Assembly: GCF_000599885.1 (NCBI RefSeq)
Contig: NZ_JFGT01000006.1
Location: 248,001-312,000, forward strand
Origin: Pantoea sp. IMH
GTDB taxonomy: Bacteria; Pseudomonadota; Gammaproteobacteria; Enterobacterales; Enterobacteriaceae
Direction: 5' to 3'
DNA: 64,000 nt
The translations under genes were made by a program, and so were the position numbers. Shown here piece after piece: positions 1-9,244 of the stretch (within the stretch, counting starts at the first letter, position 1; each line of letters opens with the position of its first letter). The notes below the pieces were generated by a model, which worked only from the letters and a program-made list of their open reading frames with translations, ran no database searches and was not told where the DNA came from.

Positions 1-354
1 ATTGCCGCCGCGCCAGGGCACATCAGTGGAAGCTTTGCGGCCCGCATGGGCAAGTTGAATACCGACGGGGATCGGGGAGTACTGACGAACATCTTTCAGT
101 ACGTCGCCCAGCGCCTGCTCAGTTTCGTCATCCCACAGGCCTAAATCCTGCGGCGTGATACGGCCTTCCGGCTCCACTGCGGCCGCCTCAACAATCAACA
201 GGCCAGCGCCGGAAAGCGCAAGATGCCCCAGATGAATGCGATGCCAGGCGGTTGCCTTACCGAGATCCGCCGAATACTGACACATAGGCGCAATGGTGAT
301 GCGGTTATCAAGCGTTAATTTTCCCAGTGTTATCGGGGTAAACAGCTTACTCAT
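1..354 (-). CDS. NADH:flavin oxidoreductase, old yellow enzyme family (YqjM/NamA-like), 5' part
   Basis: This is the N-terminal 118 codons of an FMN-dependent ene-reductase; the rest lies beyond the left edge. It starts MSKLFTPITLGKLTLDNRI, which is the first strand of the old yellow enzyme TIM barrel. APMCQYSA follows, and later QLAHAGRKAS, a signature of the YqjM/NamA subgroup rather than the NemA subgroup. Enzymes of this group reduce activated C=C bonds such as enones and nitro-compounds with NADPH; the physiological substrate is usually unknown. The ATG at 352-354 (read on the minus strand) is preceded by GGAGAAG. The family call is firm and the substrate is unknown. Confidence 0.85.
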   Translation of the reverse strand, partial: MSKLFTPITLGKLTLDNRITIAPMCQYSADLGKATAWHRIHLGHLALSGAGLLIVEAAAVEPEGRITPQDLGLWDDETEQALGDVLKDVRQYSPIPVGIQLAHAGRKASTDVPWRGGN

Positions 355-574
355 TCTACTTCTCCGGTGTTGATCACATTTTTTCACTCAGCTTCTAACT
401 ATAGGCGGATTTGTGAGAGGTGTTTTACAGGGTATGCTTTTCAGTGATGGCGTCATGCTGCCTTCACGCGTCTGCCATGAGGTACGAAAATAGCCGCTTT
501 ACGGTTTGATTCTCTGACAATTAATGTATGATAGCGCCCGCAAAATTTCTCTCTTGAACCCAGGAACGTACACC

Positions 575-1627
575 ATGCCAGTGTTACATAACCTTGTTTC
601 CAATGAAGAGCTGAAGGCGCGCATGCTGGCCGAAACCGAGCCGCGCACGACAGTCTCTTTTTACAAGTATTTCACCCTCGATAACCCTAAAGCCTTTCGC
701 GATGCGCTTTATATTGAAATGACGAAGCTGAAGGTGTTTGGCCGCGTCTACGTCGCGCCGGAAGGCATCAATGCGCAGATCAGCGTGCCGGCCAGCCAGT
801 ATGAAGCGATGAAAAGCATGCTTTATGCTTTCCATCCAGCGCTGGACAATCTGCGGATGAATATTGCGCTTGATGATGATGGCAAATCGTTCTGGGTGCT
901 GCGTCTGAAGGTTCGTGAACGCATCGTGGCTGACGGTATTACCGATGAAAGCTTCGATGCCAGCAATGTTGGCGGCTATCTGAAAGCGGATGAAGTCAAT
1001 TCGATGCTGGACGATCCTGAAGCGGTATTTGTGGACATGCGTAACCACTATGAATATGAAGTGGGCCATTTCGACAACGCGCTGGAAATCCCTGCCGATA
1101 CCTTTCGCGATCAGCTGCCGATGGCCGTTGATATGCTGAAGGAGCAGAAAGATAAAAAAATCGTGATGTACTGCACCGGCGGGATCCGCTGTGAAAAGGC
1201 CAGCGCCTGGATGCGACATAACGGTTTTGAGCAGGTTTATCATATTGAAGGCGGCATCATTGAGTATGCCCGTCGTGCACGCGAGCAGGGCCTTCCGGTT
1301 CGCTTTCGCGGCAAAAACTTTGTCTTTGATGAGCGCATGGGCGAGCGGATTTCAGACGACGTTATCGCACACTGCCACCAGTGCGGAGCGCCTTGCGACA
1401 CACACGTAAACTGTAAAAATGATGGCTGCCATCTGTTATTTATACAATGTGCTGCCTGCGCAGCAAAATATCACGATTGCTGTAGCCCGCTCTGTATGGA
1501 GGAGCTGGCGCTCACGCCTGAAGAACAGCGAGCCCGCCGTGCCGGACGGGAAAACGGTAATAAAGTATTTAACAAATCGCGCGGCTTACTGAATATGACG
1601 TTAAAAATTCCTAAGCCAGAGCAGTAA
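575..1627 (+). CDS. trhO: tRNA uridine-34 5-hydroxylation protein TrhO (rhodanese family)
   Basis: A 350-residue protein closely matching E. coli TrhO (YceA), which carries out oxygen-dependent 5-hydroxylation of wobble uridine 34 in tRNA, the first step to cmo5U/mcmo5U. The N-terminal domain contains SFYKYF and [16 protein letters not shown] rhodanese domain follows with the active loop CTGGIRC (Cys about 200). The C-terminus is Cys-rich ([19 protein letters not shown]) and probably binds metal. An in-frame ATG exists at 524, but the ATG at 575 is preferred: it has AGGAA upstream (562-566) and gives the family N-terminus MPVLHN. It appears monocistronic, with a hairpin just after the stop. 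Confidence 0.95.
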   Translation: MPVLHNLVSNEELKARMLAETEPRTTVSFYKYFTLDNPKAFRDALYIEMTKLKVFGRVYVAPEGINAQISVPASQYEAMKSMLYAFHPALDNLRMNIALDDDGKSFWVLRLKVRERIVADGITDESFDASNVGGYLKADEVNSMLDDPEAVFVDMRNHYEYEVGHFDNALEIPADTFRDQLPMAVDMLKEQKDKKIVMYCTGGIRCEKASAWMRHNGFEQVYHIEGGIIEYARRAREQGLPVRFRGKNFVFDERMGERISDDVIAHCHQCGAPCDTHVNCKNDGCHLLFIQCAACAAKYHDCCSPLCMEELALTPEEQRARRAGRENGNKVFNKSRGLLNMTLKIPKPEQ

Positions 1628-1633
1628 ACCATT

Positions 1634-1657
1634 AAGGCCGATCTTGCGATCGGCCTT
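1634..1657 (+). terminator. Hairpin after trhO
   Basis: A perfect 10-bp stem, AAGGCCGATC / GATCGGCCTT, with a TTGC loop starts seven bases after the trhO stop. There is no clean U-tract, so termination is probable but not certain. Confidence 0.6.
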
Positions 1658-1832
1658 ATGCGTTAAGTTGTCTTCTGCCTTTAACCCTAAAGCGAACGGA
1701 TCGAACGCAGAACCTGCCGCGCTGCGAAGGGTGCTGTGTGCGTCTTTGCGAACGGACGTTCCTTGCAGAGCAGGTTTGGTAACACCGTTTTGAAAAACCG
1801 GTTATAAACCGACGCTTAACGCCTCCGCCTTA

Positions 1833-2408
1833 CTACTGGCGAATACCTTCAACCGATATCATCAGCTGTACCTGCTGTGAAGCAGGGCCCAGATCGGACT
1901 TGATGTTGAAGTCTTTCAGCGTCAATGTGGTTTCCGCTTCAAATCCGGCGCGATAACCGCCCCATGGATCTTTCCCTTCCCCCAGTTTTTTCGCTTCCAG
2001 AGTGACAGGCTTAGTCACACCGTTCAGCGTCAGGTCACCGGTAATGTCCAGCTCATCACCATCTTTCTTCACGCCGGTTGACACAAAGGTCGCTTTCGGA
2101 AATTTAGACGCGTTCAGGAAATCGGCGCTGCGCAGGTGTTTATCACGTTCGGCATGGTTAGTATCCACGCTGCCGGTATCAATCGTCACGTTAACCTTAT
2201 CTTTTGAAGGATCGGCCTCGTCAAAAGTGAAACTGCCATCAAAGTCGCGGAATGTGCCGTACAGCCAGCTGTAGCCCAGATGCTGAATACGGAACTGCAC
2301 GAAAGCGTGCTGACCTTGCGTATCAATTTTGTAGTCAGCGGCCACGGCATTACCGGCGCTCAGCAGCATCGCTGCGGTGGATAAAGCCAACAAGCTTTTT
2401 TTCAACAT
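1833..2408 (-). CDS. yceI: YceI-family periplasmic protein
   Basis: A 191-residue secreted protein. Residues 1-23 form a signal peptide ending AGNAVA before ADYKID. The remainder is the YceI lipocalin-like beta barrel ([18 protein letters not shown], then [18 protein letters not shown]), a fold that binds long isoprenoid or amide lipids in homologues. The E. coli protein is periplasmic and base-inducible. It lies directly downstream of the cytochrome b561 gene yceJ on the same strand with a 21-bp gap, so the two form a yceJ-yceI operon. The exact ligand cannot be read from the sequence. Confidence 0.93.
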   Translation of the reverse strand: MLKKSLLALSTAAMLLSAGNAVAADYKIDTQGQHAFVQFRIQHLGYSWLYGTFRDFDGSFTFDEADPSKDKVNVTIDTGSVDTNHAERDKHLRSADFLNASKFPKATFVSTGVKKDGDELDITGDLTLNGVTKPVTLEAKKLGEGKDPWGGYRAGFEAETTLTLKDFNIKSDLGPASQQVQLMISVEGIRQ

Positions 2409-2429
2409 GGTGTTTCTCCCTTCCAGAGG

Positions 2430-2984
2430 TTAGTCGATGCGACGACCCAGCATGCGTTTCAACGTCACATCACGATCGATAAAGTGGTGTTTGAGGGCGG
2501 CGAGCCCATGTAGCACGGAAAGTATCACCACGCTCCATGCCAGCCAGAGATGCACTTCACCCGCCAGATCGGCCTGCTCTGCAAAACCTTCAACGGTGGC
2601 CGGTACATCAAACAGGCTGAAAACGGTAATGGGTTTGCCGTCTGCGGTGGAGATGAGATAGCCGCTGATAAACAGCGCGAAAAGGATGCCATACAAGAGC
2701 AGATGCACAGCTACCGCGCTCAGGCGCGTCAGCGGCGAATAGCTACTGAGCGGTTGTGGAGGCGGCGAGATAAAGCGCCAGATTGTTCTGAAGATCATCA
2801 GCGCAAAGAGCAAAATGCCGATACTTTTATGCAGTTCAGGTGCCGGGTGATACCAGCTGTCGTAATAGCCCAGCGTGACCATCCACAGGCCCAGCGCAAA
2901 CATTCCATAAACCGCTAAGGCGATAAGCCAGTGCAGAAGCAGGCTGATATGACCAAAGCGGGAAGCGGTATTCTTCAGCGGCAT
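2430..2984 (-). CDS. yceJ: Cytochrome b561 family membrane protein
   Basis: About 184 residues with four hydrophobic helices, homologous to E. coli YceJ. Conserved histidines suited to di-heme ligation lie in LLLHW, PELHKS, AVHLLLYG and SVLHGLAALKHH. A Ni/Fe-hydrogenase or b561-type electron transfer role in the inner membrane is inferred from family. An ATG at 3002 would add six residues. The ATG at 2984 is chosen because it gives MPLKNTASRFGHIS, aligning with the family N-terminus, and has CGGAT eight bases upstream; nothing SD-like precedes the longer start. It heads the yceJ-yceI pair. Confidence 0.9.
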   Translation of the reverse strand: MPLKNTASRFGHISLLLHWLIALAVYGMFALGLWMVTLGYYDSWYHPAPELHKSIGILLFALMIFRTIWRFISPPPQPLSSYSPLTRLSAVAVHLLLYGILFALFISGYLISTADGKPITVFSLFDVPATVEGFAEQADLAGEVHLWLAWSVVILSVLHGLAALKHHFIDRDVTLKRMLGRRID

Positions 2985-3002
2985 AACGATATCCGTGGGC
3001 AT

Positions 3003-3666
3003 TTTTTGCCAAGCATGGACAACATGAAATATAAAATCAACAACTAACTTACATCACGAAATAAATACCTGCACTCATTCAATATTATTGATTGTAATCC
3101 TGGTTTTTAAACGGAATATTCGTCTTATTTATATTTCAAAAGCTTTACTTTGCAGCTTCTCAGGGGGTTGTAACCCACTAAGCGTCGCATTTGAGCACCT
3201 GATTATTTGATGCTACTGGCATTGAAGGTCAGCGTAACGTCAGTTTTTGTCAGTGTCACGGCATGCTAACACATTAATTAAAATTATCTTTAGGGCGGGT
3301 CTTACTGAAATATGATGATGATTTTCTGACGTGCGTTCTTTGAGTTTACAAATCTGAAGGCTTGAGGCTTCCTGCTACTGGAAAGCGGATCGGGTCTCTG
3401 TGTTAGCCTGTCTCAATAACGGTAACTGACTTCGTTAACTGTTAATAGCGCAGCGGTTTGACCTGTATCTGAAACTATACCGCCATACCATTTTAAGCAC
3501 GCCAGTCAGCAATATTCTGCATAGCCTGTAACGAATATAATTAGACTTTCAGCGGCCAGTGAAATTAATAAAATAAAGATGTGGCGTGCTTTTCTGGAAA
3601 TTAACGGAAAGGAATTTCAGCCGGTGAGTGCTTTTGTAACGACCCGGAATGAGTCGTTACGTTTAA
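3003..3666. other. AT-rich intergenic region between yceJ and solA
   Basis: About 660 bases lie upstream of yceJ and downstream of solA (both on the minus strand). E. coli carries yceO near here; no homologue is visible. There is a short frame at 3579-3764 (61 codons), but it runs into solA antisense and has no family resemblance. The region must hold the yceJ promoter, but I cannot place it confidently. Confidence 0.5.
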
Positions 3667-4779
3667 TCAGAAACGGGCCAGGGAGAAGCGCGATAAATCA
3701 AACGGGCTTTCTTTACCCTGAGCAAATTCAGCAGCAATTTCCCCCAGCACAGTGGCAAATTTAAAACCGTGACCGCTTAGTCCGCTAATAATAAGCCTGT
3801 CTGGTGATCCCGGCAGCGTATCAATAATAAAGTCTTCATCAACGGTATTATCATAGGTGCAGGCTGCACCACGCAGACATACGCCCACGCCCGGCAGGAA
3901 GCGCCTCAGAAAAGAGAAAAGCTCGCTGCCATCTTCGGCAACCGCACCAAAGGGTTTACGTTGTTCGGGAGAGGAGATTAGCTGCCCACCGTCATGCTTG
4001 CCAAGCTTAAGGGCATTGTTATCCGCAGGAAAACCGTAGTAATGCGTTCCGTCTGGTGCCTCGACGGTGAAGGCAGGAAATTGGTTATTTTCACTGTAGC
4101 GCCCGTCGGCCTGGTGCCAGGCGAAGACTTTTCTCACTGGCGTGACCGGCAGGTCCGGTAACAGCGTGGTGACCCATGTACCGGCGCTGAGCAGGAGTTT
4201 ACGGCCCTGAAAGGTGCCTTCTGCGGTGTGAACCAGCTGCAAAGCATCCCGCTCTTCCAGAGCATCAACGCCACAGTTGAATAACTGCGCGCAGCCCGCC
4301 TCCTCAGCGAGGCGGATCAGCTGGCGGATCGCCACTTCTGATTTCAGATAGCCTGACTGGGGTTCGAAGATGCCGGTATAGTCTTCGGGTACGCTGATCT
4401 GCGGCCAGCGCTGCATCACTTCTTCACCGCTCAGCCTTTCCACGGGCAGATTAAATTCGGCGGCGCTGTCGCTGACGTTGCGAATAAAGGCCGAGTCGCG
4501 GGGAGCGAGATTAACCACGCCACTGCGCTGCATCAGCCGCTCGCCACAGGCTTTCTCGAGCTCATCCCATAATGCCTGCGCGCGCAAGACAAGAGAAACA
4601 TAGTGAGCGCCTTCGCCGTAAGCGTGGCGGATAAGACGCGTTTCGCCATGGTGGCTGCCCTCGCTGTGCGGCGGATGGGCGCGGTCAATCATCAGAACCT
4701 TCAGCCCGGCGCGCGTGGCATACCATCCTGCCGCTGCCCCCACGGACCCGCTGCCAACCACGATCAAATCATAAACCAT
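3667..4779 (-). CDS. solA: N-methyl-L-tryptophan oxidase (sarcosine oxidase-like flavoenzyme)
   Basis: A 370-residue FAD enzyme of the monomeric sarcosine oxidase family, which oxidatively demethylates N-methyl amino acids to amino acid, formaldehyde and H2O2. A dinucleotide-binding loop [10 protein letters not shown] sits near residue 10. [16 protein letters not shown] is the flavin-contact segment. The family's covalent flavin cysteine lies in [17 protein letters not shown] near residue 308. [11 protein letters not shown] is near the C-terminus. The frame is open further upstream to 4974, but the ATG at 4779 gives MVYDLIVVG and is preceded by AGAGGAG, so the longer start is rejected. It matches E. 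coli SolA in length and position, next to bssS. Confidence 0.93.
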   Translation of the reverse strand: MVYDLIVVGSGSVGAAAGWYATRAGLKVLMIDRAHPPHSEGSHHGETRLIRHAYGEGAHYVSLVLRAQALWDELEKACGERLMQRSGVVNLAPRDSAFIRNVSDSAAEFNLPVERLSGEEVMQRWPQISVPEDYTGIFEPQSGYLKSEVAIRQLIRLAEEAGCAQLFNCGVDALEERDALQLVHTAEGTFQGRKLLLSAGTWVTTLLPDLPVTPVRKVFAWHQADGRYSENNQFPAFTVEAPDGTHYYGFPADNNALKLGKHDGGQLISSPEQRKPFGAVAEDGSELFSFLRRFLPGVGVCLRGAACTYDNTVDEDFIIDTLPGSPDRLIISGLSGHGFKFATVLGEIAAEFAQGKESPFDLSRFSLARF

Positions 4780-4836
4780 TAAACCTGCTCCTCTGTTAGT
4801 CCGGCTGTCTGGCAGAATAGCAAAATGTTCCGGCAA

Positions 4837-4862
4837 TGAAAAAGGCACCCAACGGGTGCCTT
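4837..4862 (-). terminator. bssS terminator
   Basis: Read on the minus strand: AAGGCACCC - GTT - GGGTGCCTT followed by TTTCATT. It lies 20 bases after the bssS stop and before solA, so bssS and solA are separate transcripts. Confidence 0.85.
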
Positions 4863-4882
4863 CAGAACGGATCAAGCAGAGA

Positions 4883-5137
4883 TTAATGTTTCTTGTAGTC
4901 GCGATCCAGATAGTCTGTGGCTTCGATCTTCGCGATGCCAGCCTCAAGGATAGAGATAAATTGTCTGGCAACATCAGTGGTTAACCAGTATGTCTGACCC
5001 ACCTCAGCTTCTTCATTCTGCTGTTCGCCTGACGAAGGCGAGTGGAGACGGATCATCATGGCATCATAGCTGTCCACGGTACTGATATCCCACCCAATGA
5101 GGGGATGTGTCTGGATAACATCTTTGTTTCTGTCCAT
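4883..5137 (-). CDS. bssS: Biofilm regulator BssS
   Basis: An 84-residue cytoplasmic protein, nearly colinear with E. coli BssS (YceP): [20 protein letters not shown] and [22 protein letters not shown]. In E. coli it affects biofilm formation and indole/AI-2 related signalling; its molecular activity is unknown. A strong ribosome site (AGGGGG) lies nine bases before the ATG. It is transcribed alone and ends in the hairpin at 4837-4862. Confidence 0.95.
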   Translation of the reverse strand: MDRNKDVIQTHPLIGWDISTVDSYDAMMIRLHSPSSGEQQNEEAEVGQTYWLTTDVARQFISILEAGIAKIEATDYLDRDYKKH

Positions 5138-5347
5138 TATAACCCCCTTATTACTCGTGTTAATGATGACAACGAAGTGATTTATCGAGGTTCAATGCGG
5201 CTTTTTTTCCATAGAGCAGAATTATTATAACAGAAAATTATTTTCGAGCGGAGTGAAATCTAAGCACAGGCGCCAGGTTATTTCAGAGAGAATTAAGCGG
5301 AAGCGGCAAAACAATTAATCCTGCCGCTTTTTTATTGGCATGTTCAG

Positions 5348-5614
5348 CTAAGCCTGCTGCGATATATTCATCTGGCCGTGTCGCTTTTCAACTTCATCCG
5401 CCAGGCGGGCAAAATGCAGCTGCCTGTTTTCATCGCGCGCGGCTTTACTCGCCTCCAGCCGCAGATACTCAATCAGCGACTGGCCGGTCTTCTCATCCAC
5501 GCTGGCCGTGAGGGATAAAAAAGCACTTTCCAGCACGTTCAGGCGCTGCTGCTGATCGGCAATCAGCGTCAGAAGTTCACCGAACGTCATTGTCTCATCA
5601 GGTTTTTCAGTCAT
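5348..5614 (-). CDS. Small coiled-coil protein of unknown function
   Basis: 88 residues with no family I can name with confidence. The sequence is highly charged and helical throughout (ELLTLIADQQQRLNVLESAFLSL, then LEASKAARDENRQLHFARLADEVEKR), so a short coiled-coil adaptor or dimer is likely. A clear ribosome site GGAGATAA lies before the ATG. It sits alone between bssS and dinI, where E. coli has no gene. The length and helical pattern loosely recall small stress anti-adaptors such as IraP, but I see no convincing motif match and do not assign that role. Confidence 0.7.
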   Translation of the reverse strand: MTEKPDETMTFGELLTLIADQQQRLNVLESAFLSLTASVDEKTGQSLIEYLRLEASKAARDENRQLHFARLADEVEKRHGQMNISQQA

Positions 5615-5711
5615 GGCGGTTATCTCCGGCGGACAGGATCGGGAAACAGAGTCAACCAGTACAGTTTACAACGCATGAGGGATCCCGGCGAGTCACGCCG
5701 GAAGGAAAAAA

Positions 5712-5738
5712 TAAAAAAGCCGGATGGCGAAATCCGGC
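5712..5738 (-). terminator. dinI terminator
   Basis: On the minus strand, GCCGGAT - TTCGCC - ATCCGGC is followed by TTTTTTAT: a classic intrinsic terminator 25 bases after dinI. Confidence 0.88.
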
Positions 5739-5762
5739 AAAGAAAGGCAACAGGCGCGAAGC

Positions 5763-6008
5763 TTAATCGGTGATGAACCAGTCGTCGGCGCTTTCCCAGG
5801 TTTCCTGAAGGATCGCCGTCACTGTCTCTTTCGCTTCTTTACCGCCGCCCATCACCGTCAGGTTATTGGCGCCAGCATAACGTACCGACACGCTGTTTGC
5901 CGTTTCCGGGAACTGTTTGTCGATACGCTTAATAAGTTCCTGCGAGAGCGCGTCAATGGCGCCAGCGGGAAGGGGACTCGTTTTTGCAACAGTGACTTCA
6001 ACACGCAT
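5763..6008 (-). CDS. dinI: DNA damage-inducible protein I
   Basis: An 81-residue homologue of E. coli DinI, which binds and stabilises RecA filaments and tunes LexA and UmuD cleavage during the SOS response. The family core is clear: MRVEVTVAKTSPLP, AIDALSQEL, VSVRYAGANNL and the acidic C-terminal ILQETWESADDWF helix that mimics DNA when contacting RecA. GGAGG lies upstream of the ATG. A LexA box 19 bases before the start makes SOS induction almost certain. Confidence 0.96.
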   Translation of the reverse strand: MRVEVTVAKTSPLPAGAIDALSQELIKRIDKQFPETANSVSVRYAGANNLTVMGGGKEAKETVTAILQETWESADDWFITD

Positions 6009-6026
6009 AAAAGCCTCCGGTTAAGA

Positions 6027-6046
6027 TACTGTGAATGTATACAGTA
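6027..6046 (-). promoter_or_regulatory. LexA (SOS) box of dinI
   Basis: TACTGTGAATGTATACAGTA matches the CTGT-N8-ACAG LexA consensus, including the flanking TA on both sides. It lies 19-38 bases before the dinI ATG, where it would overlap the promoter. Confidence 0.92.
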
Positions 6047-6085
6047 TTTCATCCAAAGGCAATAGTTTTATCCGTGTCGTGTCTT

Positions 6086-7132
6086 TTAACGCGTGACGCG
6101 CCAGTTCAACGTTTCCCCGGCAAGGAAAGGCACCAGCGATTCGCTGCCCATCTCAATGCGCTCCGGCACTGTCCAGGGTTCACGCGTCAGCGTTACTGTT
6201 CCTTCATTGAGCGGCAGGTCGTAGAAACGTGGGCCATTCAGTGAGCAGAAAGCTTCAAAATGCCCGAGCGCATTCATCTCTTCAAAAACGGTGGCGTAAG
6301 CGGGCAGGAAGGAAGGCGCATTAAATACGCCAGCACAGCCACAGCTGGCTTCTTTACGATGCCGCAAATGCGGCGCGGTATCGGTGCCAAGGAAAAAACG
6401 CTCGTTGCCGCTCGCGACCGCCTCACGCAGCGCTTCCTGATGAGTATTTCGCTTGAGGATCGGCAGGCAGTAAAGATGCGGTCGCACGCCGCCCACCAGC
6501 ATATGGTTGCGGTTAAACATCAGGTGCTGCGGGGTGATGGTAGCAGCCAGAAAACGGTTCCCTTCGCGGACATAATCAGCCGCCTCCCGCGTGGTGATAT
6601 GTTCAAACACCACTTTCAGTTCCGGAAACTGCTGACGTAGCGGATCCATTACAGATTCGATAAAGCGCGCTTCGCGATCGAAAATATCGATATGCGCATC
6701 GGTAACTTCGCCGTGAATCAGCAGCGGCATCCCGATTTCCTGCATCCGCGCCAGCACGTCCGCGATGGCCGCGATGTTCGTCACGCCATGGCTTGAGTTG
6801 GTGGTGGCATGGGCCGGATAGAGCTTGGCGGCGGTAAATACACCTTCGCGGTAGCCTTTCTCCACTTCATCCGCAGCGAGCGAATCGGTCAGGTAGCAGG
6901 TCATCAGCGGCGTAAAACGATCCCCTGCGGGTCGTGCGGCAAGAATGCGATCGCGGTAGGCAATGGCGGCGGCAACGCTGGTGACCGGCGGCACCAGATT
7001 TGGCATCACAATGGCCCGGCCACACACCTCGCTGGTAAACGGCAACACGGCCTGGAGCATCTCATCATCACGCAGATGGATATGCCAGTCGTCAGGGCGG
7101 CGAATAGTCAGTTGCTGGGGTTGTGCAGTCAT
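6086..7132 (-). CDS. pyrC: Dihydroorotase
   Basis: A 348-residue class II dihydroorotase, the third step of de novo pyrimidine synthesis (carbamoyl-aspartate to dihydroorotate) in the cytoplasm. All catalytic residues are present at E. coli positions: His17 and His19 in DWHIHLRD, the carboxylated Lys103 in FTAAKLYP, His140 in LLIHGEV, His178 in VFEHITT and Asp251 in FLGTDTAPH. Length equals the E. coli enzyme. It is a single gene between dinI and yceB. I looked upstream for a PurR operator and did not see a convincing one. Confidence 0.97.
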   Translation of the reverse strand: MTAQPQQLTIRRPDDWHIHLRDDEMLQAVLPFTSEVCGRAIVMPNLVPPVTSVAAAIAYRDRILAARPAGDRFTPLMTCYLTDSLAADEVEKGYREGVFTAAKLYPAHATTNSSHGVTNIAAIADVLARMQEIGMPLLIHGEVTDAHIDIFDREARFIESVMDPLRQQFPELKVVFEHITTREAADYVREGNRFLAATITPQHLMFNRNHMLVGGVRPHLYCLPILKRNTHQEALREAVASGNERFFLGTDTAPHLRHRKEASCGCAGVFNAPSFLPAYATVFEEMNALGHFEAFCSLNGPRFYDLPLNEGTVTLTREPWTVPERIEMGSESLVPFLAGETLNWRVTR

Positions 7133-7289
7133 CAGGATGCTCCGGCAGAAGTGAAATCAGTCAGATATGGCTGGATTTGGCCGGGTACTAAGCATAGGGA
7201 TAAAGCGAGGGGAATGCACCCGGTTTATGACGGGCAGGAAGAAAAAACTGGCTACTCCGCGTCCGGCTTTCCGGGATATGCCTAACGCA

Positions 7290-7322
7290 AAGCTGCCCGC
7301 CTGATAAGACGGGCGGACAGCG
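7290..7322 (-). terminator. Hairpin after yceB
   Basis: On the minus strand GCTGTCCGCCCG - TCTTAT - CAGGCGGGCAGC forms a 12-position stem with one mismatch and one G-U pair, six bases after the yceB stop. It is followed by TTTGCG only, so it is a moderate terminator candidate. Confidence 0.55.
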
Positions 7323-7327
7323 GCGGG

Positions 7328-7891
7328 TTACTCAGTAAACGGAATGATCAGTTCTCCGGGCTTCACTTCCAGCCCTTTCGCAAAGCGTTTCGCCAGCGAC
7401 TCCGCTTTGCTGCGATCGCTGCTCAGCACATAGGCTGGTTTGCGGTTGAAATACTCTTTCAGCGACTGGTTCAGATAAGGCGTCAGCGTTGTGAGTACAG
7501 CCTGCATTTTGTCGGGCACTACCTGCACATCAACCAGCTCCATATCCTTCAGATAGATGGCGCCTTCTTCCCGGTTGAAAAACGGCAGAGCTTTCATCAC
7601 CAGCTTCATGTCCGCCTGCTGCGGACCAAACAGTGAACTGATACTGACTTTAGCATTGCCGGTCAGGATGATCTTATCAGGCTCCTGACGACCAATCTGG
7701 CTGCTGAGATTGGTCAGCACGATATGCGCGTTAACCAGACCCGCCACGCCAAGATCTTTCTCATAATTGTTGTGCTTTTGCAGCGCTTCATTAACTTCCT
7801 GTTCGCTGATGCTGTATTGCGTAAGCTGATTGCAGCCGCTGACCACGCCCGCGAGCAGCAGGGCGAACGTCATCCAGATAACTCTCTTCAT
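7328..7891 (-). CDS. yceB: YceB family lipoprotein (DUF1439)
   Basis: 187 residues with a lipoprotein signal: a hydrophobic stretch then VVSG-C20, so it is lipidated and periplasmic-facing, probably on the outer membrane. The DUF1439 body (YSISEQEVNEALQKHNNYEKD, AKVSISSLFGPQQADMKL) matches E. coli YceB in length and sequence. Function is unknown; structural relatives with an SMP-like or BPI-like tubular fold bind lipids, which is inference. It stands alone between grxB and pyrC with its own ribosome site. Confidence 0.92.
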   Translation of the reverse strand: MKRVIWMTFALLLAGVVSGCNQLTQYSISEQEVNEALQKHNNYEKDLGVAGLVNAHIVLTNLSSQIGRQEPDKIILTGNAKVSISSLFGPQQADMKLVMKALPFFNREEGAIYLKDMELVDVQVVPDKMQAVLTTLTPYLNQSLKEYFNRKPAYVLSSDRSKAESLAKRFAKGLEVKPGELIIPFTE

Positions 7892-8020
7892 TACTGTCCT
7901 CTACGATTCGGTCGTCAGTAACCCTTCTGACGCAGACACTAGCTTGCCCGACATTAACCAGAGAGTCATCCCTGGATTGCAGGAGTTTCAGAAGTAAAGT
8001 GCGGAGGTTTCAGAAAGAGA

Positions 8021-8040
8021 AGGGCCGCCAGCGCGGCCCT
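8021..8040 (-). terminator. grxB terminator hairpin
   Basis: A perfect 8-bp stem AGGGCCGC / GCGGCCCT with a four-base loop lies ten bases past the grxB stop. On the minus strand it is followed by TCTCTTTCT. Confidence 0.7.
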
Positions 8041-8050
8041 GTTGGTGAGG

Positions 8051-8698
8051 CTAGGCCGCCACGGAGGAGAGCAGGTTCACCTGAGTTTGCTTCGCCATAT
8101 TATCCCGGTAATCCGCAACGCGGCTTGGATATTCAACGCCCTGGATGAGGGTAAGCGAGCGCAGCACGGGGAAGAGGTGAATATCATCCATGGAAAGCTC
8201 GCCGTTCACTGCGTTTGGCTTGACGATCAGCTTGTCGAGCTTGCGCAGGTCATCGTTAACGTTTTTGATAAAACCGTCAGCATGGCGCTTAAGTTCTTCG
8301 AAATCACCGATAGTGGCTTCTTTCTTCTCTTTGAAGTAGTTACGCGCCTCCGGTGTGGCAAACTCTTCAAACGACGCGCCGGCAATACGGGGCAGGGTGA
8401 GTTTGTTCAGGTAGCCGTTGATCTGCCGCAGCCAGTCGCTGATGGCCGGGTTAAGTTTACCCGTCAGCAAAGGTTCCCCATCCAGCTTGTCGACATAATT
8501 AACAATTTCCAGACTTTCAGGCATACAGCTTCCGTCATCCTTCATCAGAATGGGCGCTATTTTCTGGCCAACCATTTTTTGCGGCGTCGCTTCATCATCG
8601 TTCTGCATGACCACCAGTTCAACCGGGATATTTTTCAGGCCGAAAATCATGCGGGCTTTAACGCAGAATGGGCAGTGTTCGTAAATAAACAGTTTCAA
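8051..8698 (-). CDS. grxB: Glutaredoxin 2
   Basis: A 215-residue glutaredoxin with a GST-like fold. The N-terminal thioredoxin domain has the redox pair Cys9-Pro-Phe-Cys12 and the cis-Pro segment (KIAPILMKDDGSCMPES). The all-helical C-terminal domain has NPAISDWLRQINGYLNKLTLPR. It acts as a glutathione-dependent disulfide reductase in the cytoplasm. Length and sequence match E. coli GrxB. E. coli has mdtH upstream; here that slot holds only a fosA fragment. Confidence 0.96.
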   Translation of the reverse strand: MKLFIYEHCPFCVKARMIFGLKNIPVELVVMQNDDEATPQKMVGQKIAPILMKDDGSCMPESLEIVNYVDKLDGEPLLTGKLNPAISDWLRQINGYLNKLTLPRIAGASFEEFATPEARNYFKEKKEATIGDFEELKRHADGFIKNVNDDLRKLDKLIVKPNAVNGELSMDDIHLFPVLRSLTLIQGVEYPSRVADYRDNMAKQTQVNLLSSVAA

Positions 8699-8868
8699 GA
8701 ATGCCTCCTTACGGCGATCGGAGTGAGCGTTCCCACCCTTAATCTTTTGAATGCCTTAGAGGAGTATGGAAGAGATCCGCTGAGAGGGCAAACCTGGCAT
8801 TTCAGCCTTAACGCTGGCGTTTTCTGAGCCAGGCAGCTTAAGCTGTGAGCCGGTTCTTACATTTGTGA

Positions 8869-9039
8869 TGCGACGAGGTAGTGAAACAAAATCGTAGCGA
8901 AGGTGTTTCACTTTACTTTCTTGATCCCGATGGGCATAAGCTCGAACTGCATATGGGTAATCTGACGCAGCGGCTTACAGCCTGTCGGCAGTCGCCCTGT
9001 AAAGGTCAGATTTTTTATGATGACAGGGAAGCAAATTAG
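8869..9039 (+). pseudogene. C-terminal remnant of a FosA-type fosfomycin glutathione transferase
   Basis: An open stretch of 56 codons begins right after an in-frame stop (8866-8868) and has no start codon in the family position. It reads ...[23 protein letters not shown], then [17 protein letters not shown]. This aligns with the last third of chromosomal FosA proteins, including the DPDGHKLE segment whose Glu is the third metal ligand. The N-terminal two thirds, with the two metal-binding His residues, is not found upstream in any frame. So this is a decayed fosA and cannot give an active enzyme. It overlaps nothing and lies 205 bases before rimJ. Confidence 0.85.
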
Positions 9040-9244
9040 CGCGGGTACTGAACAGTCAGCCCGATTTTTTCGCTATTATCAGCAACATTCACACCGCATA
9101 ATGACCTCAGCCCGTTGTACCGCTATGGCGTGCGGGCGTTATAGTGTGGAAAAGTGCGGAAAATGTCCTTTAACGGCAGCTGTTCTGCCGGGTGGACATA
9201 GCAACGTTTACTGTTATCACTGGCGGCCAATTTCAGGAGAAAAG

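Noticed and set aside
3579..3764. 61-codon plus-strand frame at the end of solA
   Set aside because: It is mostly antisense to solA and is not similar to yceO.
7133..7290. PurR operator before pyrC
   Set aside because: I looked for the ACGCAAACGTTTGCGT form and did not find a convincing match.
8042..8827. 261-codon plus-strand frame over grxB
   Set aside because: It is antisense to a near-identical GrxB; its tail past grxB resembles nothing.
9017..9244. N-terminal extension of rimJ
   Set aside because: The extension overlaps the fosA relic in another frame, and the ATG at 9245 has the ribosome site and family N-terminus.
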